Shown here: positions 12,372 through 23,035 of the stretch, piece by piece
Layout: each line of letters begins with the position of its first letter
How positions within the stretch are numbered: the first letter of the stretch is position 1
Assembly (NCBI GenBank): GCA_905182985.1
Contig: CAJJDN010000002.1
Span: 298,876-362,875 of the forward strand
Source: Paramecium sonneborni
Taxonomy: Eukaryota; Ciliophora; Oligohymenophorea; Peniculida; Parameciidae
Direction of reading: 5' to 3'
DNA: 64,000 nucleotides
Notes under the pieces: model-generated
Seen by the model: only the letters and a program-made list of their open reading frames with translations
Told to the model about the DNA's origin: nothing
The model's database searches: none
Made by a program: the position numbers and the translations under genes

Positions 12372-12890
12372 TTATTATTAAATTAAGTTACTTATATAAT
12401 TAAATGGCATAATCATTAAAAAACAAATTTTTAAACTGTCAATCATAATGGTTAATTATAACAAGATTAATTAATCATTATGAGAGGCAATTTAAAAATA
12501 AATTGTTTCCCTCAAATATATATCTATATTAATAATAGAAAAAAGTGATAAATCTGAAAAAATATTATATTACTCTCTACGTTAGTTTATTTTGCTGGGA
12601 AATTGATAAATTATCATATATATGTTTTTTTAAAATTGAAAATTTGAAATAAAAACTATAAAAGAAATATTAAACTTTTTATTTCATCTACATATATAAA
12701 AACATAATTAAGTTTAACTGTTTTCAGATTCTTGATCTATACAATTAATAGTTGATCATTTTTTGTGAAATAATAAATATTGATTACTGCTGTTTTGGAT
12801 AAAATTTGACTTAAGTTTGAGTTAATGAATATAAAAAATGGAGTTAATTCTAACTCTTTTAAAATTATTTATTTCACACTTGCTTCAAAA
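12372..12890. other. Intergenic, divergent promoter region
   Basis: About 520 nt of very AT-rich sequence between the starts of the 322-aa gene (minus) and the TFIIB-like gene (plus). No ORF with coding character and no RNA gene recognised. Confidence 0.5.
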
Positions 12891-13670
12891 ATGAACATTA
12901 AAATTAGAATTATAAGACCTCCAGTTCCAAAATTTAATTTGAATGAATCTGATACTAATACTCCTATAATAGTTCCGATTGAATAGTAAATTAAAGATTC
13001 TAATTGTCTTTAAATAACATAGGATAATAATTCTGACACTTCCTCAGAAAATAATTAGGAATTAAACTTTGATCGTAAAAAGTTATCAGCAATTATTGAA
13101 GAAATGAAAAATCAAATTTCTTATTTAGGTTTGAATGAAGATCTATTAAAAATTGCAATTCAGCTATTATAACCTTAATTATTATCTAAACTCAAATAAA
13201 AAAAATACAGCGCCATTGCTATTGCTATTGCAGGATTAATTGTTGCCATAAAATAAACTAGTATCCCAATCACTCAAAAAGAAATTTTAGCTAAAATTTC
13301 AGTCTCAGAAAAATTAATTAAAAAAATATTACTCAAAATTCACAATAATTATAAATTAGAACCAGTTGTTTAGGCATTTATAAAATCAATTTCAAATAAA
13401 TTAGGACTTAATGATAGATTTATTCATTTCTGTACCTAAGTATTTAACAAAATTCAATAGAATAATTTAATACAAGGAGAACATGAGAATGTTATTGCTG
13501 CTGCAATAGTTAAATATAGTGGTGATATTATTTTTGCAAGTAGAGGAGGAATAATTCCTTCAGTAATTGCTTAATAAGCAAAATGTAGTATTGGTACTTT
13601 AAAGATGTTTCATAAAAAGGTTATGGAAAATAATTATTTTGTTTTGCAAACATTGGAAAACTTATCATGA
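12891..13670 (+). CDS. TFIIB-like cyclin-fold protein
   Basis: An intronless 259-aa protein. After an acidic, Asn/Ser-rich N-terminus of about 60 residues comes a helical core that resembles the two cyclin repeats of TFIIB-family factors: first AIAIAIAGLIVAIKQTSIPI followed by TQKEILAKISVSEKLIKK, then VFNKIQQNNLIQGEHENVIA with SVIAQQAKCSIGTLKMFHKK. This helix-helix-'SxxTLKxxxKK' layout matches how TFIIB, BRF and archaeal TFB repeats end. No N-terminal zinc ribbon is visible. A divergent TFIIB/BRF-like transcription factor is my best reading; another cyclin-box protein is possible. The ATG lies 519 nt from the divergent neighbour, and the stop lies 40 nt from the convergent stop of the enolase-like gene. 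Confidence 0.5.
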
Positions 13671-13710
13671 TTTAATTAAGTTTATTTATATTTTTTTATT
13701 TAAATATGAA

Positions 13711-15277
13711 TCAATCATTTTCATGGGATAATTTTAAAAACTTATTGTATTTAATAATTTTTTCATATTTGATTGGTGGACCAATATTAATATTAGAATT
13801 TGGAAGCGAAAACTATTTTATAAAATAAGAATACAGCGACATCAACAAAATAAGAGTCTTCGGTATCAATAAGTGAATCACCAATTATAATTTATAATGA
13901 AGCTTTCTAAATATTTTTGATTAAAAATTACTTTAGATATCAAATAACTTATATGATTTTATAATTCTGTAAAAGTATTGTATTCATAAAGAGGCTTATA
14001 AATATAATCAAGATGTATTCTTTCATTATTTAGCTGGTTTATTTATTATTCAGTTAATTCAGGATTAGTTTATAGACTTAAAACTTCACAATGTTTTTTT
14101 GCTTTATCAATATTTGAATATAATCTTCTACTACCTAATTTGACTTTAGATTCTTTAAATTTATTAGTTATTTTCGTCCAACCTACAATATCAGAATGAT
14201 GAATAGGATCCTCTAAATAAACAATAATAGGTTTTTCTTAGCATAATTTAAAATAATAATCTATTAATTAATCTGCATCTAATAATTTTTTTGGATTGTC
14301 TAGATCATATTTTTTTTCTTCTGGAACATAAAATAATTCTGCTAACCAAACTAAACCAAGTTAAACCTGATCTTTTAATTGAGCTGCATCTATTGCCTAT
14401 TCAATTAACTTAAGATTATCTGGTATAGTATCACCTGGACAAATAAATGTACCATCTTAATAAAACTATAAACCTGCCTCTCCTTTTTTACCTGATATAA
14501 TAGTTTTTCTAACATTGTTTACAACATTTTAAATTTTTTATAAGGCTCCTTCTCCATCACATATTAATAAAAACTTATAAACTTTACATTTAGAAGTAAC
14601 TACTTTACTACCTTATAGTAAATTTACAAAAAGTTTAGGTGTTTTAGTTTCTTGTGTATTAAATTATTGACAAAGTAATTTTGATAAATTTTAATTCATA
14701 AAGTAAGCATGCAAAGGAATTATACTAAATGAAATTTGCTAAATAACATTTATTCGATTCTAAAATATATAAGATTATATACTGGATGTTCATTAAGATA
14801 TTTCATTAAAGTTTCATCAATTTATTTTTGATCTTTTGATTTTTTTCCTTTTAATTATTAAGATATCTTTTATATTTCTTAAATTGCTTATTTCATATTT
14901 TTTTATTCGTCATCACTTAAATTAATAATAATTTTACTAAAATATTTCTTATTCTGGATAAGATTAAGAAAAGTATAATGGAGAATTAAAATGTAATTTT
15001 TGATTTTTGAATTAGACTGTGAAAATCAATTGAATACTTGACTTTAATTCATTATTTAATATTTCTAAACCTGTAATATCATCTAATTCAATAACAGGAG
15101 TTGATAACTGAATCTATAATATTAAGTTACTTTTCCAAAGTATTGTGAAAATGTTGTATATGGATCAGTTGGTTTTTATGAAAGTATTGTATTAACTGCA
15201 TCTTTAATAATTTCCTCAATTTTGTATTGTTCAATATATGTTTTTACTTCAGGAGGAATATATGGTGATTTAGACAT
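13711..15277 (-). CDS. Enolase-like protein, ENO4 type (probably non-catalytic)
   Basis: A 483-aa protein with an N-terminal helical region (MSKSPYIPPEVKTYIEQYKI) absent from glycolytic enolase, as in the sperm/ciliary protein ENO4. The enolase barrel is visible as KYDLDNPKKLLDADQLIDYY, PIIVYLEDPIHHSDIVGW, HLDYIYKPLYEYNTFTEL and IIIGDSLIDTEDSYFVDVAF. Residues essential in enolase are altered: the first metal Asp becomes Val in LGLVWLAELFY, the GDDL motif reads GSRRL, SHRSGETED reads GDSLIDTED, and the substrate Lys before the GAP motif is Asn (NINIGPP). The Glu of LEDP and one catalytic Lys remain. Introns of 23, 22, 23, 25 and 22 nt; exons sum to 484 codons. The next gene upstream on the same strand encodes a PG-repeat axonemal-type protein. 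I infer a structural, ciliary role. Confidence 0.85.
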
Positions 15278-15304
15278 TTAATAAATATAATAATAATAAT
15301 CTAA

Positions 15305-16234
15305 TCAAAATCTCTTACCACTTGATCCAAATGGACATGGAAAATCTTATTATTATTTTTATTGAGGTTTTGCTTAAGTAAATGATTAATCAACATCATA
15401 TGTGCCAACTCCAGGAAAATTGTAAAATTTATCTTTTCTTTAACTATATTTATCTAGTGAAATAACACCTATAGCTTTAGTTTTAGTTTTGATTTCATAA
15501 GAGCCTACACTAGGAATTATATCCTATTGTTATTAACTAAATCTTCTGACAGTTGAAGAAAAACATTGAAATCTCCAAGGTATTTTTTCAACCTTTATAG
15601 AAGAATTATTAAACTCATTGTAGTAAGCCCCAGGAGGAGGTATTGGTTTATCTTTCATTTTCTCTCTTTGTTATGCTAATTCTAAACTATCAGAAGGGAA
15701 TAAAGAAAATATATTCCTATGAGCTCAATAATAATAATTAAACATCATACTTTTAGGTTTCCTTTTTTTAGACTATCCTGTAAGAGGTGTCTATGCTCTT
15801 GAATTATAATATCCTTAGACTTACAATTGTTTTGATTCCTCTATTTAATTTTCTAAATCTGTTGAATGCCTTTAATAAACTATTTTAAGTCGTTTGCCTT
15901 TTTATTTAATTGGTAATCTCTCAAAGTTGTTAATTGAAATATCAGGATGTTAAGAGTAACTGAAACTTCTTCTTTCATGTTTTTTATATTTCTATTCCAT
16001 CTTTAATCTTTCTCCTGGTTTCGCATATGCTGATAATTACGGACTTGCTAATGAAACCTTTGGTAAATTGTTATTTTAATTTTAAGGGCTTACACTAGGT
16101 CCATTATTTAGATTTCTTGGTATAGACTTTGAAAAATCAATTCCTTTTGCATATTATTAGTTGTTTATTTCATAGTAACCAACAGGGGGATTGTAAGTAG
16201 GCTAAAAACAAATACGATCACTCTTTGAAAACAT
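15305..16234 (-). CDS. Sperm-tail PG-rich repeat protein (STPG/SHIPPO family)
   Basis: A 300-aa protein with repeated Pro-Gly-x-x-Tyr motifs typical of SHIPPO/STPG proteins: NPPVGYYE near residue 20, PPPGAYYNEF, PSVGSYE and PGVGTYDV, with the intervening FSSTVRRF and HRNIFSLFPSDS blocks. Members sit on or inside ciliary microtubules. One 27-nt intron (GTATGATG...TTGAG) is needed; it contains an in-frame TGA and exons then sum to 301 codons. The stop lies 27 nt from the start of the ENO4-like gene, same strand. The order of motifs resembles STPG2, but I would not assign orthology from motifs alone. Confidence 0.85.
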
Positions 16235-16967
16235 TTATATTATAATTTTATATAATAAATTTATAGTTTATATTACTTTTACTTTTTTTAAAGATAAATC
16301 ATAAAATAACATTGAATTAACAATTACTGCATATTCTATACTTTTATTTTTTAAATTAAAAATTTATAAGTCTATATAAATGCTAAATTGTATTGATTTT
16401 AACTTGATTTATTTTCTTTTTATAGCATTCTCTTTGATCTGAACCTGATTCATATTCTTTAATTTAATAACTTATTCATACTCTATCAATTTACTTTAAA
16501 ATTTTCAATTTTAATCTATTTATTCTGAATCCTTTCCATATTAATTATATCTATAAATATTATTAATTTTATTAAAATTCAAATTAAAATCTATTTATAA
16601 TCTTAACTAGTTCAATATTTTATTTGATTCATTAAAATCAATTTATTCTGAATGTATTTATTTTACTTTCATATTTTTATATTAAATTCCATTAATTTTT
16701 AAGTTATTTAGAAAATTTGTGTTATGCCAATCTAATGAACAAAACTATAAATGTTTAATTCAGAGTTTTTCATTTATTATGAATAATATATAATTTTAAG
16801 CAATAATCTAAGGAGTGACAATAATCATTTTTAATTCTTTCTATCTCATCTATTATATCCATTTTATAATTTGAAAGTAGAATGTTTAAGAGTGTGTAGA
16901 TAAAAACATTTATTGAAAGAAATAAATATAGCTCTTAAATAAATACAAATATTTTACAATAAAATTT
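16235..16967. other. Intergenic, possible gene remnant
   Basis: About 730 nt, very AT-rich, between divergent genes. On the minus strand a frame with coding-like composition (KLKNMNQVQIKENAIKRKQI) runs toward the start of the PG-repeat gene, but upstream it breaks at TGA codons with no acceptable short intron. The phrase TTTATTCTGAAT recurs at about 16518 and 16643. It may be a decayed coiled-coil gene or chance; I make no call. Confidence 0.35.
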
Positions 16968-18481
16968 ATGTCTGAAATAGAGCAGCTAACTAAATAAAAA
17001 TAAGATATTGAAGCCAGTTAAACAACTCTCAAAATATGGTGTTCTTTAAAAAAGAATTTATGCTCAAAATTTAAGAATCCCTCTGAAGCCTTCAAAGCAT
17101 TAAAAAAAGAAGGAAAAGAAATATTATCTATAGAAGATTTTGCAGATTATTCAAAAGGATTAGATTTGTATATAATAAATTTATTATTTTAGGACAGTAG
17201 TATTTAAAGATACAACTCTAAATGAGGATAATTTTATAAAATGTTGGGAACAATGGGAATACTAAGCAAAATAAAATGAACACAAAATATAAATGATTGA
17301 AGAGAAGATTGAATTATTAAATATTTTGGAATAAAAAGATAAAGATGGAATCAAACAATTAGAAGCATAGAAAAATAAAAAAATATTAAACATAATTCAA
17401 AATTGTGATAATTTAGAATAATTATAAGAAAAATTAGATACATTAGTTTAAGGAAGTTAACAATAATAGAAAGAGAAAATAGATGTGATTTAAAATGAAT
17501 CTGAATGTTTCAATAAGATTTTATAAAAAAAGTCTGAAATTAAAGCTCCAGAATTATAGATTAGCAAATTATAATAAAAATAAAATGCTGAAGGATCAGA
17601 AGATAGTCAAATATAAAATAAGAAGAAAAAGATTAGTTATTTAGATGGTTCCACAAATACTTTATAAAAAAGCAAAATAAGTTTAAATATATCTAGTTCT
17701 CAATTGCAAACAAGTAGACTATCAGCAGCTAATCAAAATAAACAATCTTACATATATGAATCTCAAGTTTAAATTTCTCCTACTAAAGGCTAATAATTAT
17801 TAAAGAATCCACCAGTGACTTAATAATAATAATAATAAATAAGGAGTCCAAATGAAGAGAGAGAAAATGAAAGAAGATCTCATAAATCAAATAGAATGAG
17901 AGGAGATTTATAATCATATATTTCAGATCTATTTTAAAATGAGAGAGAATAATAATAATAAAGAAAAGAACCAAGATATGTGAAAGATTATGATAGACCA
18001 TCATATTCGAGTGATTAAAGAGGACTTTCTGGTTTTCCAAATTTTAAAAAATATTTTAAAAATTAATAATAGAAGAGAGAACCATAGGAATTGGAATCAG
18101 AACCTTAAAATATATCTAAAAGAGTGCAAAATATAAGGTATTAAAAATATATAAATAAGATATAAATTAGATGATTTTTAGAATTCTAAATTAACTCAAT
18201 ATAGATCAAAACCTTAAACATTTAAAGATTGGAGTCCAGAAAGACCTATTCGGCTATCTTAATAAAGCTCTAAACTAGGTAGTAGAAAATCTAGTCCTTA
18301 ATACACTCCAGGAAATACTCATAGATTAAATCTTGATAAATTAAAATAGGAGAAATAGTAGAGTTAAGGGAGTGGTTCATAATAATAATCGGATCCTAAA
18401 CAAAATGGATCTGAATCAGGTTTTTTGAGCTTAGAATAATTGAATTAAACATTAAAAGGAGATCCACAGATTAATCCTTGA
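16968..18481 (+). CDS. Uncharacterised Q-rich coiled-coil protein, 488 aa
   Basis: MSEIEQLTKQKQDIEASQTT leads into a folded-looking N-terminus (LKIWCSLKKNLCSKF, SEAFKALKKEGKEILSIEDF) that could be a degenerate EF-hand-like helix pair. Then follow a coiled coil (EEKIELLNILEQKDK) and about 300 residues of Gln/Ser/Arg-rich disordered sequence with a run of glutamines at about 17820-17840. Introns 17168-17192 (25 nt) and 18138-18159 (22 nt); exons sum to 489 codons. Stop codon at 18479-18481 is convergent with NDUFA6. Family not recognised; the composition resembles cytoskeletal or basal-body scaffold proteins of ciliates, but that is only an impression. Confidence 0.7.
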
Positions 18482-18588
18482 TATATTATTGAATAGATGA
18501 TACAAGATAATAAAATTATACATTATTATTAAAATTATATAGTTTTGTTTTGTATAATTATGCTGTTCTTTTTTAGCTGAATATGTTT

Positions 18589-19159
18589 TCAATATTCATA
18601 TGTTTTATTTCCAATATAGAAATCTTTTAAGAATTCACTCTTTCCTTTAAGCTTTTAATTTTCTAAGTAAGAATATCCAGCATCAGATCTATTTTGATTA
18701 GCAAAGTATTGGAATAAATGATCTCTATTTAACATATGCCATTCTGCTTAATACAATAATTCATATCCTCGATAAACCTATGTTTCTTATATATGAATAA
18801 TACCCATCTATCAACAGCATCAGGATCTCTAAGGTATGCTCTTTTTCTCATAACATTTGCAACATTAAGCATTGCTTATTAAGAATTGCAAGTGACTTCC
18901 ATATCATGTATTCTTAATAAAAATGGAATCAGACGACACACTTTTCTATAAAATCTTAAAGCTTTGAAATGAGCTTATATAATATTTTTAGAAGGTCTTC
19001 CAGTTGTCAAACCTTCAAATATTTCAGTTCCTCTCATTGTAATATTGTTACCACCATATTACTATTGTTTTATATCATAATTACCTTTCCTCTAGAACCA
19101 TGTGTACCTATTTCTGGAAAGAGATTCAAATTGCTTGTAAAGTTTTAATTTTAATTCAT
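18589..19159 (-). CDS. NDUFA6: Complex I accessory subunit NDUFA6 (B14, LYR family)
   Basis: A 173-aa mitochondrial protein. The LYR-type helix start is present as ALRFYRKVCRLIPFLLRIHD (LYR written FYR), followed by MLNVANVMRKRAYLRDPDAV and the characteristic WHMLNRDHLFQYF near the C-terminus. In NDUFA6 the LYR fold binds the acyl carrier subunit on the matrix arm of complex I. The N-terminus (MNQNQNFTSNLNLFPEIGTH) is longer than in animals and may hold a targeting signal. Introns 19062-19084 (23 nt) and 18778-18803 (26 nt); exons sum to 174 codons. This is the second complex I gene in the window, 16.8 kb from NDUFS1; I see no reason to think they are co-regulated. Confidence 0.85.
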
Positions 19160-19424
19160 TTATTTATATTATCTAAGTAAAAATCAATGTTATTAACATA
19201 TTTATATGAATATATTTCTCTATATCTTCATTCAATTTTTATCTCTTTAATGTCTTCAAGAATATTTACTCTTATTATATATATTTCTTCTTCGAATTAT
19301 TAATATTAGTAAATATTTATCATTTATGAAGATATCTGAGAATGAAATTGAATATCTAAAGAGTTTCAATACTTTCTAAGTTAAACTGAATATTTTTATT
19401 TTAAATTTATATTAATAAATACAA

Positions 19425-21272
19425 ATGGAAAATAATTAAGAAGGAGATAATCATAATGAAACTGAAGAAGAACATCAATAAATTGAACCTTAAGAGACTG
19501 AAAAAAATGTTTAATAATAAAATTCTAACTCTAAATTATAAGAAAATTCTCCTTAAAAGTAAACTAAGGAGTAGTAAAATAATAAATAGCAATAAGAAGT
19601 AAATCCAGAAGGAGAAGAATAATTAGATGAAGAAGATATCGATGCTAATTCATTTACTCCAAGAATGAAAGATGCATGTAAACGAGAAGGATTTAAGAAG
19701 GAAGACTTAATATAAAAAGGCAAAGACCTGATTAGCTATATGCTAAAATAAAAAGATCCATCAGGTAAACAAGATTGATTTTCTAAAGGCTAATTGGCAA
19801 ACGAGGAAGTTATATAAATGGTATTCGATCATTTTGAGGAAAAACGCCGACAGAAGATTTAAGTTGTTCGTCAAATGAGACAAAAAATCTTGTAAGAAGA
19901 ATCATAAGGATTATGGCCAAATTAGATGACTAATTCTAGTGTCTTTAGAAGCACTTCATCTTTAGCTGATAAAAGAGAGAAACTATTAAGTAGTATACGT
20001 AAAAGGTAAGAATTAGAAATAGAAAAAATAATTAATTCAGAATAGAAAATGGATGAATTGGCCAGATATAATGCTGAAAAAGAAAAAAGAATTAAAGAAA
20101 AAGAAAAATAAAGAGACTTAAAAATATAATGGTAAAAAGAATAAGCTGAAAAAAAAAGATTATAATTAGAAGAAGATAGACGAAAAAAAGAAGAAGAAGA
20201 AAAAAGAATTTAATTAGAATTAGAAGAGTAATACAAAATTAAAGATTAAAAAAGAAAATAGAGAGAAGAAGAATTAGAAAGAAAAAGAAAAGAAGAAAAT
20301 AAATATAAAGAAGAACAAAGATTGGAAAAATAAAAAAAAATTTAATAAGATAGGGAATAATTTTTATAACGATAATAAGAAATTTAAGATATTAGATTAA
20401 AAGATTTACAAGAGAAAGATTTAAGAAGATCATAAAAATTTGAAGAAGATAGATAAAAAAGAATAGAGAAAGCAGAATAGGAAAGATTAGAATAAGAGGC
20501 TAAATTAGAATAGGTTAGAAAATTAAACGAAGAATAATTAAATAAAAAGAGATTAGATTATGAAAAAAAATAATAAGAAGTAGAATAATAAAGATTATTT
20601 TTTGAAACATAATAATAAGAATATAAAAGATAGAAAGAAAAAGAAGGAGAAATGAAATAAGAAGAAATAAATAAAGTCATTAAATAAAATGAAGAATAGA
20701 TGAAAAAAAAAGTATTAGATTATGAAAAAAAATAATAAGAATTATAATTAAAAAAGAAAAAATAAGAAGAAGAGTAAAAACTATATTAAATAGAAAAACA
20801 GAAATTGTTTTAAGAGAAAGAAAGAAAGATTCAAGAAGTATTAATAAGAAATGAATAATAAGCTGAATAACATAAACAATAATTATTAAAGAAATTAGAT
20901 TAGGCTAAAGTTAAATGTGAAAAAATTGAAAAAGAAAAATAGGAAGAATTAACAAGAAAATTAGCATTTGCATTTATTAAAGAATTAGATAAATAAGATA
21001 ATTTATAAAGACGTGAATAGTTAGATGAACTTAGAAAAGAATAATTAGAATAAAGAATTAAATAAGACTTAATTAAAAGCTAATAGATTTAAATGGAAAA
21101 AGAGCATTTGATAAAAATGAGTGAATAATTAAGAAAAGAAGCAGAAGAAAAAAGATAATAGTAACTCTTAGAAATAGAAAAAGAAAAAAAGAAGAAACAT
21201 TCAATGAATTCACACAGAATTGTTACAGATATGAGCAAATCTAAACTATCAAATCGTGGAGGTGAAGAATGA
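19425..21272 (+). CDS. Long charged coiled-coil protein, 607 aa
   Basis: An acidic, Gln-rich N-terminus (MENNQEGDNHNETEEEHQQ) is followed by a short conserved-looking block, NSFTPRMKDACKREGFKKED, and QMVFDHFEEKRRQKIQVVRQ. From about residue 150 to the end it is an almost unbroken Glu/Lys/Arg/Gln single helix or coiled coil (repeats of KEKEK, EEEKRI, EYEKKQQE), closing with HRIVTDMSKSKLSNRGGEE. One 24-nt intron at 19765-19788, carrying an in-frame TGA; exons sum to 608 codons. The SFTPRMKEAC-type block reminds me of a group of ciliary coiled-coil proteins (CCDC177-like), but I cannot confirm this without a search. Convergent with the EF-hand gene, 80 nt between stops. Confidence 0.75.
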
Positions 21273-21352
21273 ATATCAGATATTAAATCATCATAATTAA
21301 TATATATTTATCATACTTGTAATTAGTTTAGATCTTAAACATTTGATTAGAG

Positions 21353-22588
21353 TCAAAATATTGAAAAATTAGAATTACTGGTTTTAATCTTGAATAGAAA
21401 AAATATTTACTTCTTCCATTTCTTTAAATGCTTAGATAATTTTATCATTGTATGGATAAAAAATACCTTCTTTATAATTAATAAAATTGGCTGAAGCAGG
21501 AACCCATTCATTAAATGGTTCTTTAAGATCATTTTCAATCATTTTATCAATCTATTTTACATCATTAATGCTTTATTATAGTAATTATCTCAAAGTAACA
21601 TTTGTCTTTGATGCTTCTAATATTTCCTCTTTGTCAAGAACTCCATCTCCATTTTAGTCGCATTCAATAAATATTTAATGAATAGTTTTTTTCAATTTAA
21701 TTCTATCATGAAAAGCCACAATATTTGTTTTTAATACATCATAAAGCTCCTTTTCAGTAATACTTCCATTACCATCTGCATCACAAATATCGAAAAATAC
21801 TAGATACATTTAGAACTTTACCTTTTATTTTTTCTTCAATTGAGTCTTCTTTAAAAATCTCTAAACCTATTATTAATTCTTTATAATCAACAGTTCCATT
21901 TGAATCTTCATCAAAAACATAAAATAGTTTATCTAATAAATTTATATCACTTCCCATTCCTACTGCTACCATCAATTCATAAAAGTCTTATTTAGTTAGA
22001 CCTTTATGTTTTTATTTAGCAAATTTAACTATATATTAATAGTTCTTAAACATTTAGTTGATTGCATCTTTTCTAAATTGAATTAACCATTATATTGTCT
22101 TCCATTTCATTTTATATTTTACTTTTGGATCTAATTTTTTATTTAAAGTTGAAATGTTGAAGGCTTGATTTTTATTTTTATTTTTATTCAGCATAATAGA
22201 ACATGTACCTTTAGGAACAGGTAAAGCTACATTATGTATCTTAGTATTTTTATTATATTTGCACACATTTTTAAGTTTTTTTTAAAACACCAAATCTTAA
22301 ATTTTTTCTAATTTTTCTAAAAAAGGATTTTTGCTTTGAAATTTGTATGCTTTAATACAATTTTGAAATACCTTAGAGTTAGTTTTGATTTGATGATTTT
22401 AATATAAAGCTCAAATCTTCCTCCTCATTTTTAGAATTAAAATTAAGCAATGTTTAAGTTCTATTAGAACAATTAATTTAAGGATTAGATTTAGAAAGTC
22501 GTAATTCTTAATTATTTCTTTAAGTATACGATTTCTATATCAAATAATGATTCTTTTTAATAAGATGAGTCTAATTATTTTATTACAT
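21353..22588 (-). CDS. EF-hand calcium-binding protein, 389 aa
   Basis: Three canonical EF-hand loops are seen: DEDSNGTVDYKE, DADGNGSITEKE and DQNGDGVLDKEE, each with acidic residues at loop positions 1, 3, 5 and 12. The first 190 residues are basic and Gln/Asn-rich with SKNPFLEKLEKIQDLVFQKK and a conserved-looking KYKMKWKTIQWLIQFRKDAI helix before the hands. The C-terminus has WVPASANFINYKEGIFYPYN, then ends SNFSIF. Three 22-nt introns reconnect the frames and give 390 codons. The layout (long N-terminal region, EF-hands, C-terminal extension) resembles calcium-binding proteins of ciliate cilia, but I cannot place it in a named family. Calcium binding is secure; the target is unknown. Confidence 0.85.
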
Positions 22589-23035
22589 TAAATAATTATT
22601 ATTTTCAGTTATGCAAAATTATATTAAGTCTTAATAATAAGTTTTAAATTTGTTTATATATTTAATGGCTACTTATTATATAAATAATAATATTTTGAAT
22701 GGAATATGATATAAAATTTAATTCAATCAATAATATAAAGAAAATTTGGTATATTTACTAAAATAGATGAGTAAAATAATAAATGTAAAAATAATAAAAA
22801 TAAATAATAAATAAAAGAAGATTCATAGAAATATTTATTGATATTTCCTCAATAAATTTATTTTTGTAAATATTAATGAATCAACTTTGAATAGATTAAG
22901 ATGTATGTTATTTAAATAATAGATAATGGATAAGATTTTTATAAAGGCTAAAATAAAAAGCAAAAATGTGTGAAATATATTGAGTTCCTTATAATTTGAC
23001 TTTCCTTAGCAATATTAAAATTCTTAAAATATTTA
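22589..23035. other. Intergenic, divergent promoter region
   Basis: About 450 nt of AT-rich DNA between divergent EF-hand and coiled-coil genes. TAA/AAT-rich runs, no ORF or RNA gene recognised. Confidence 0.5.
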
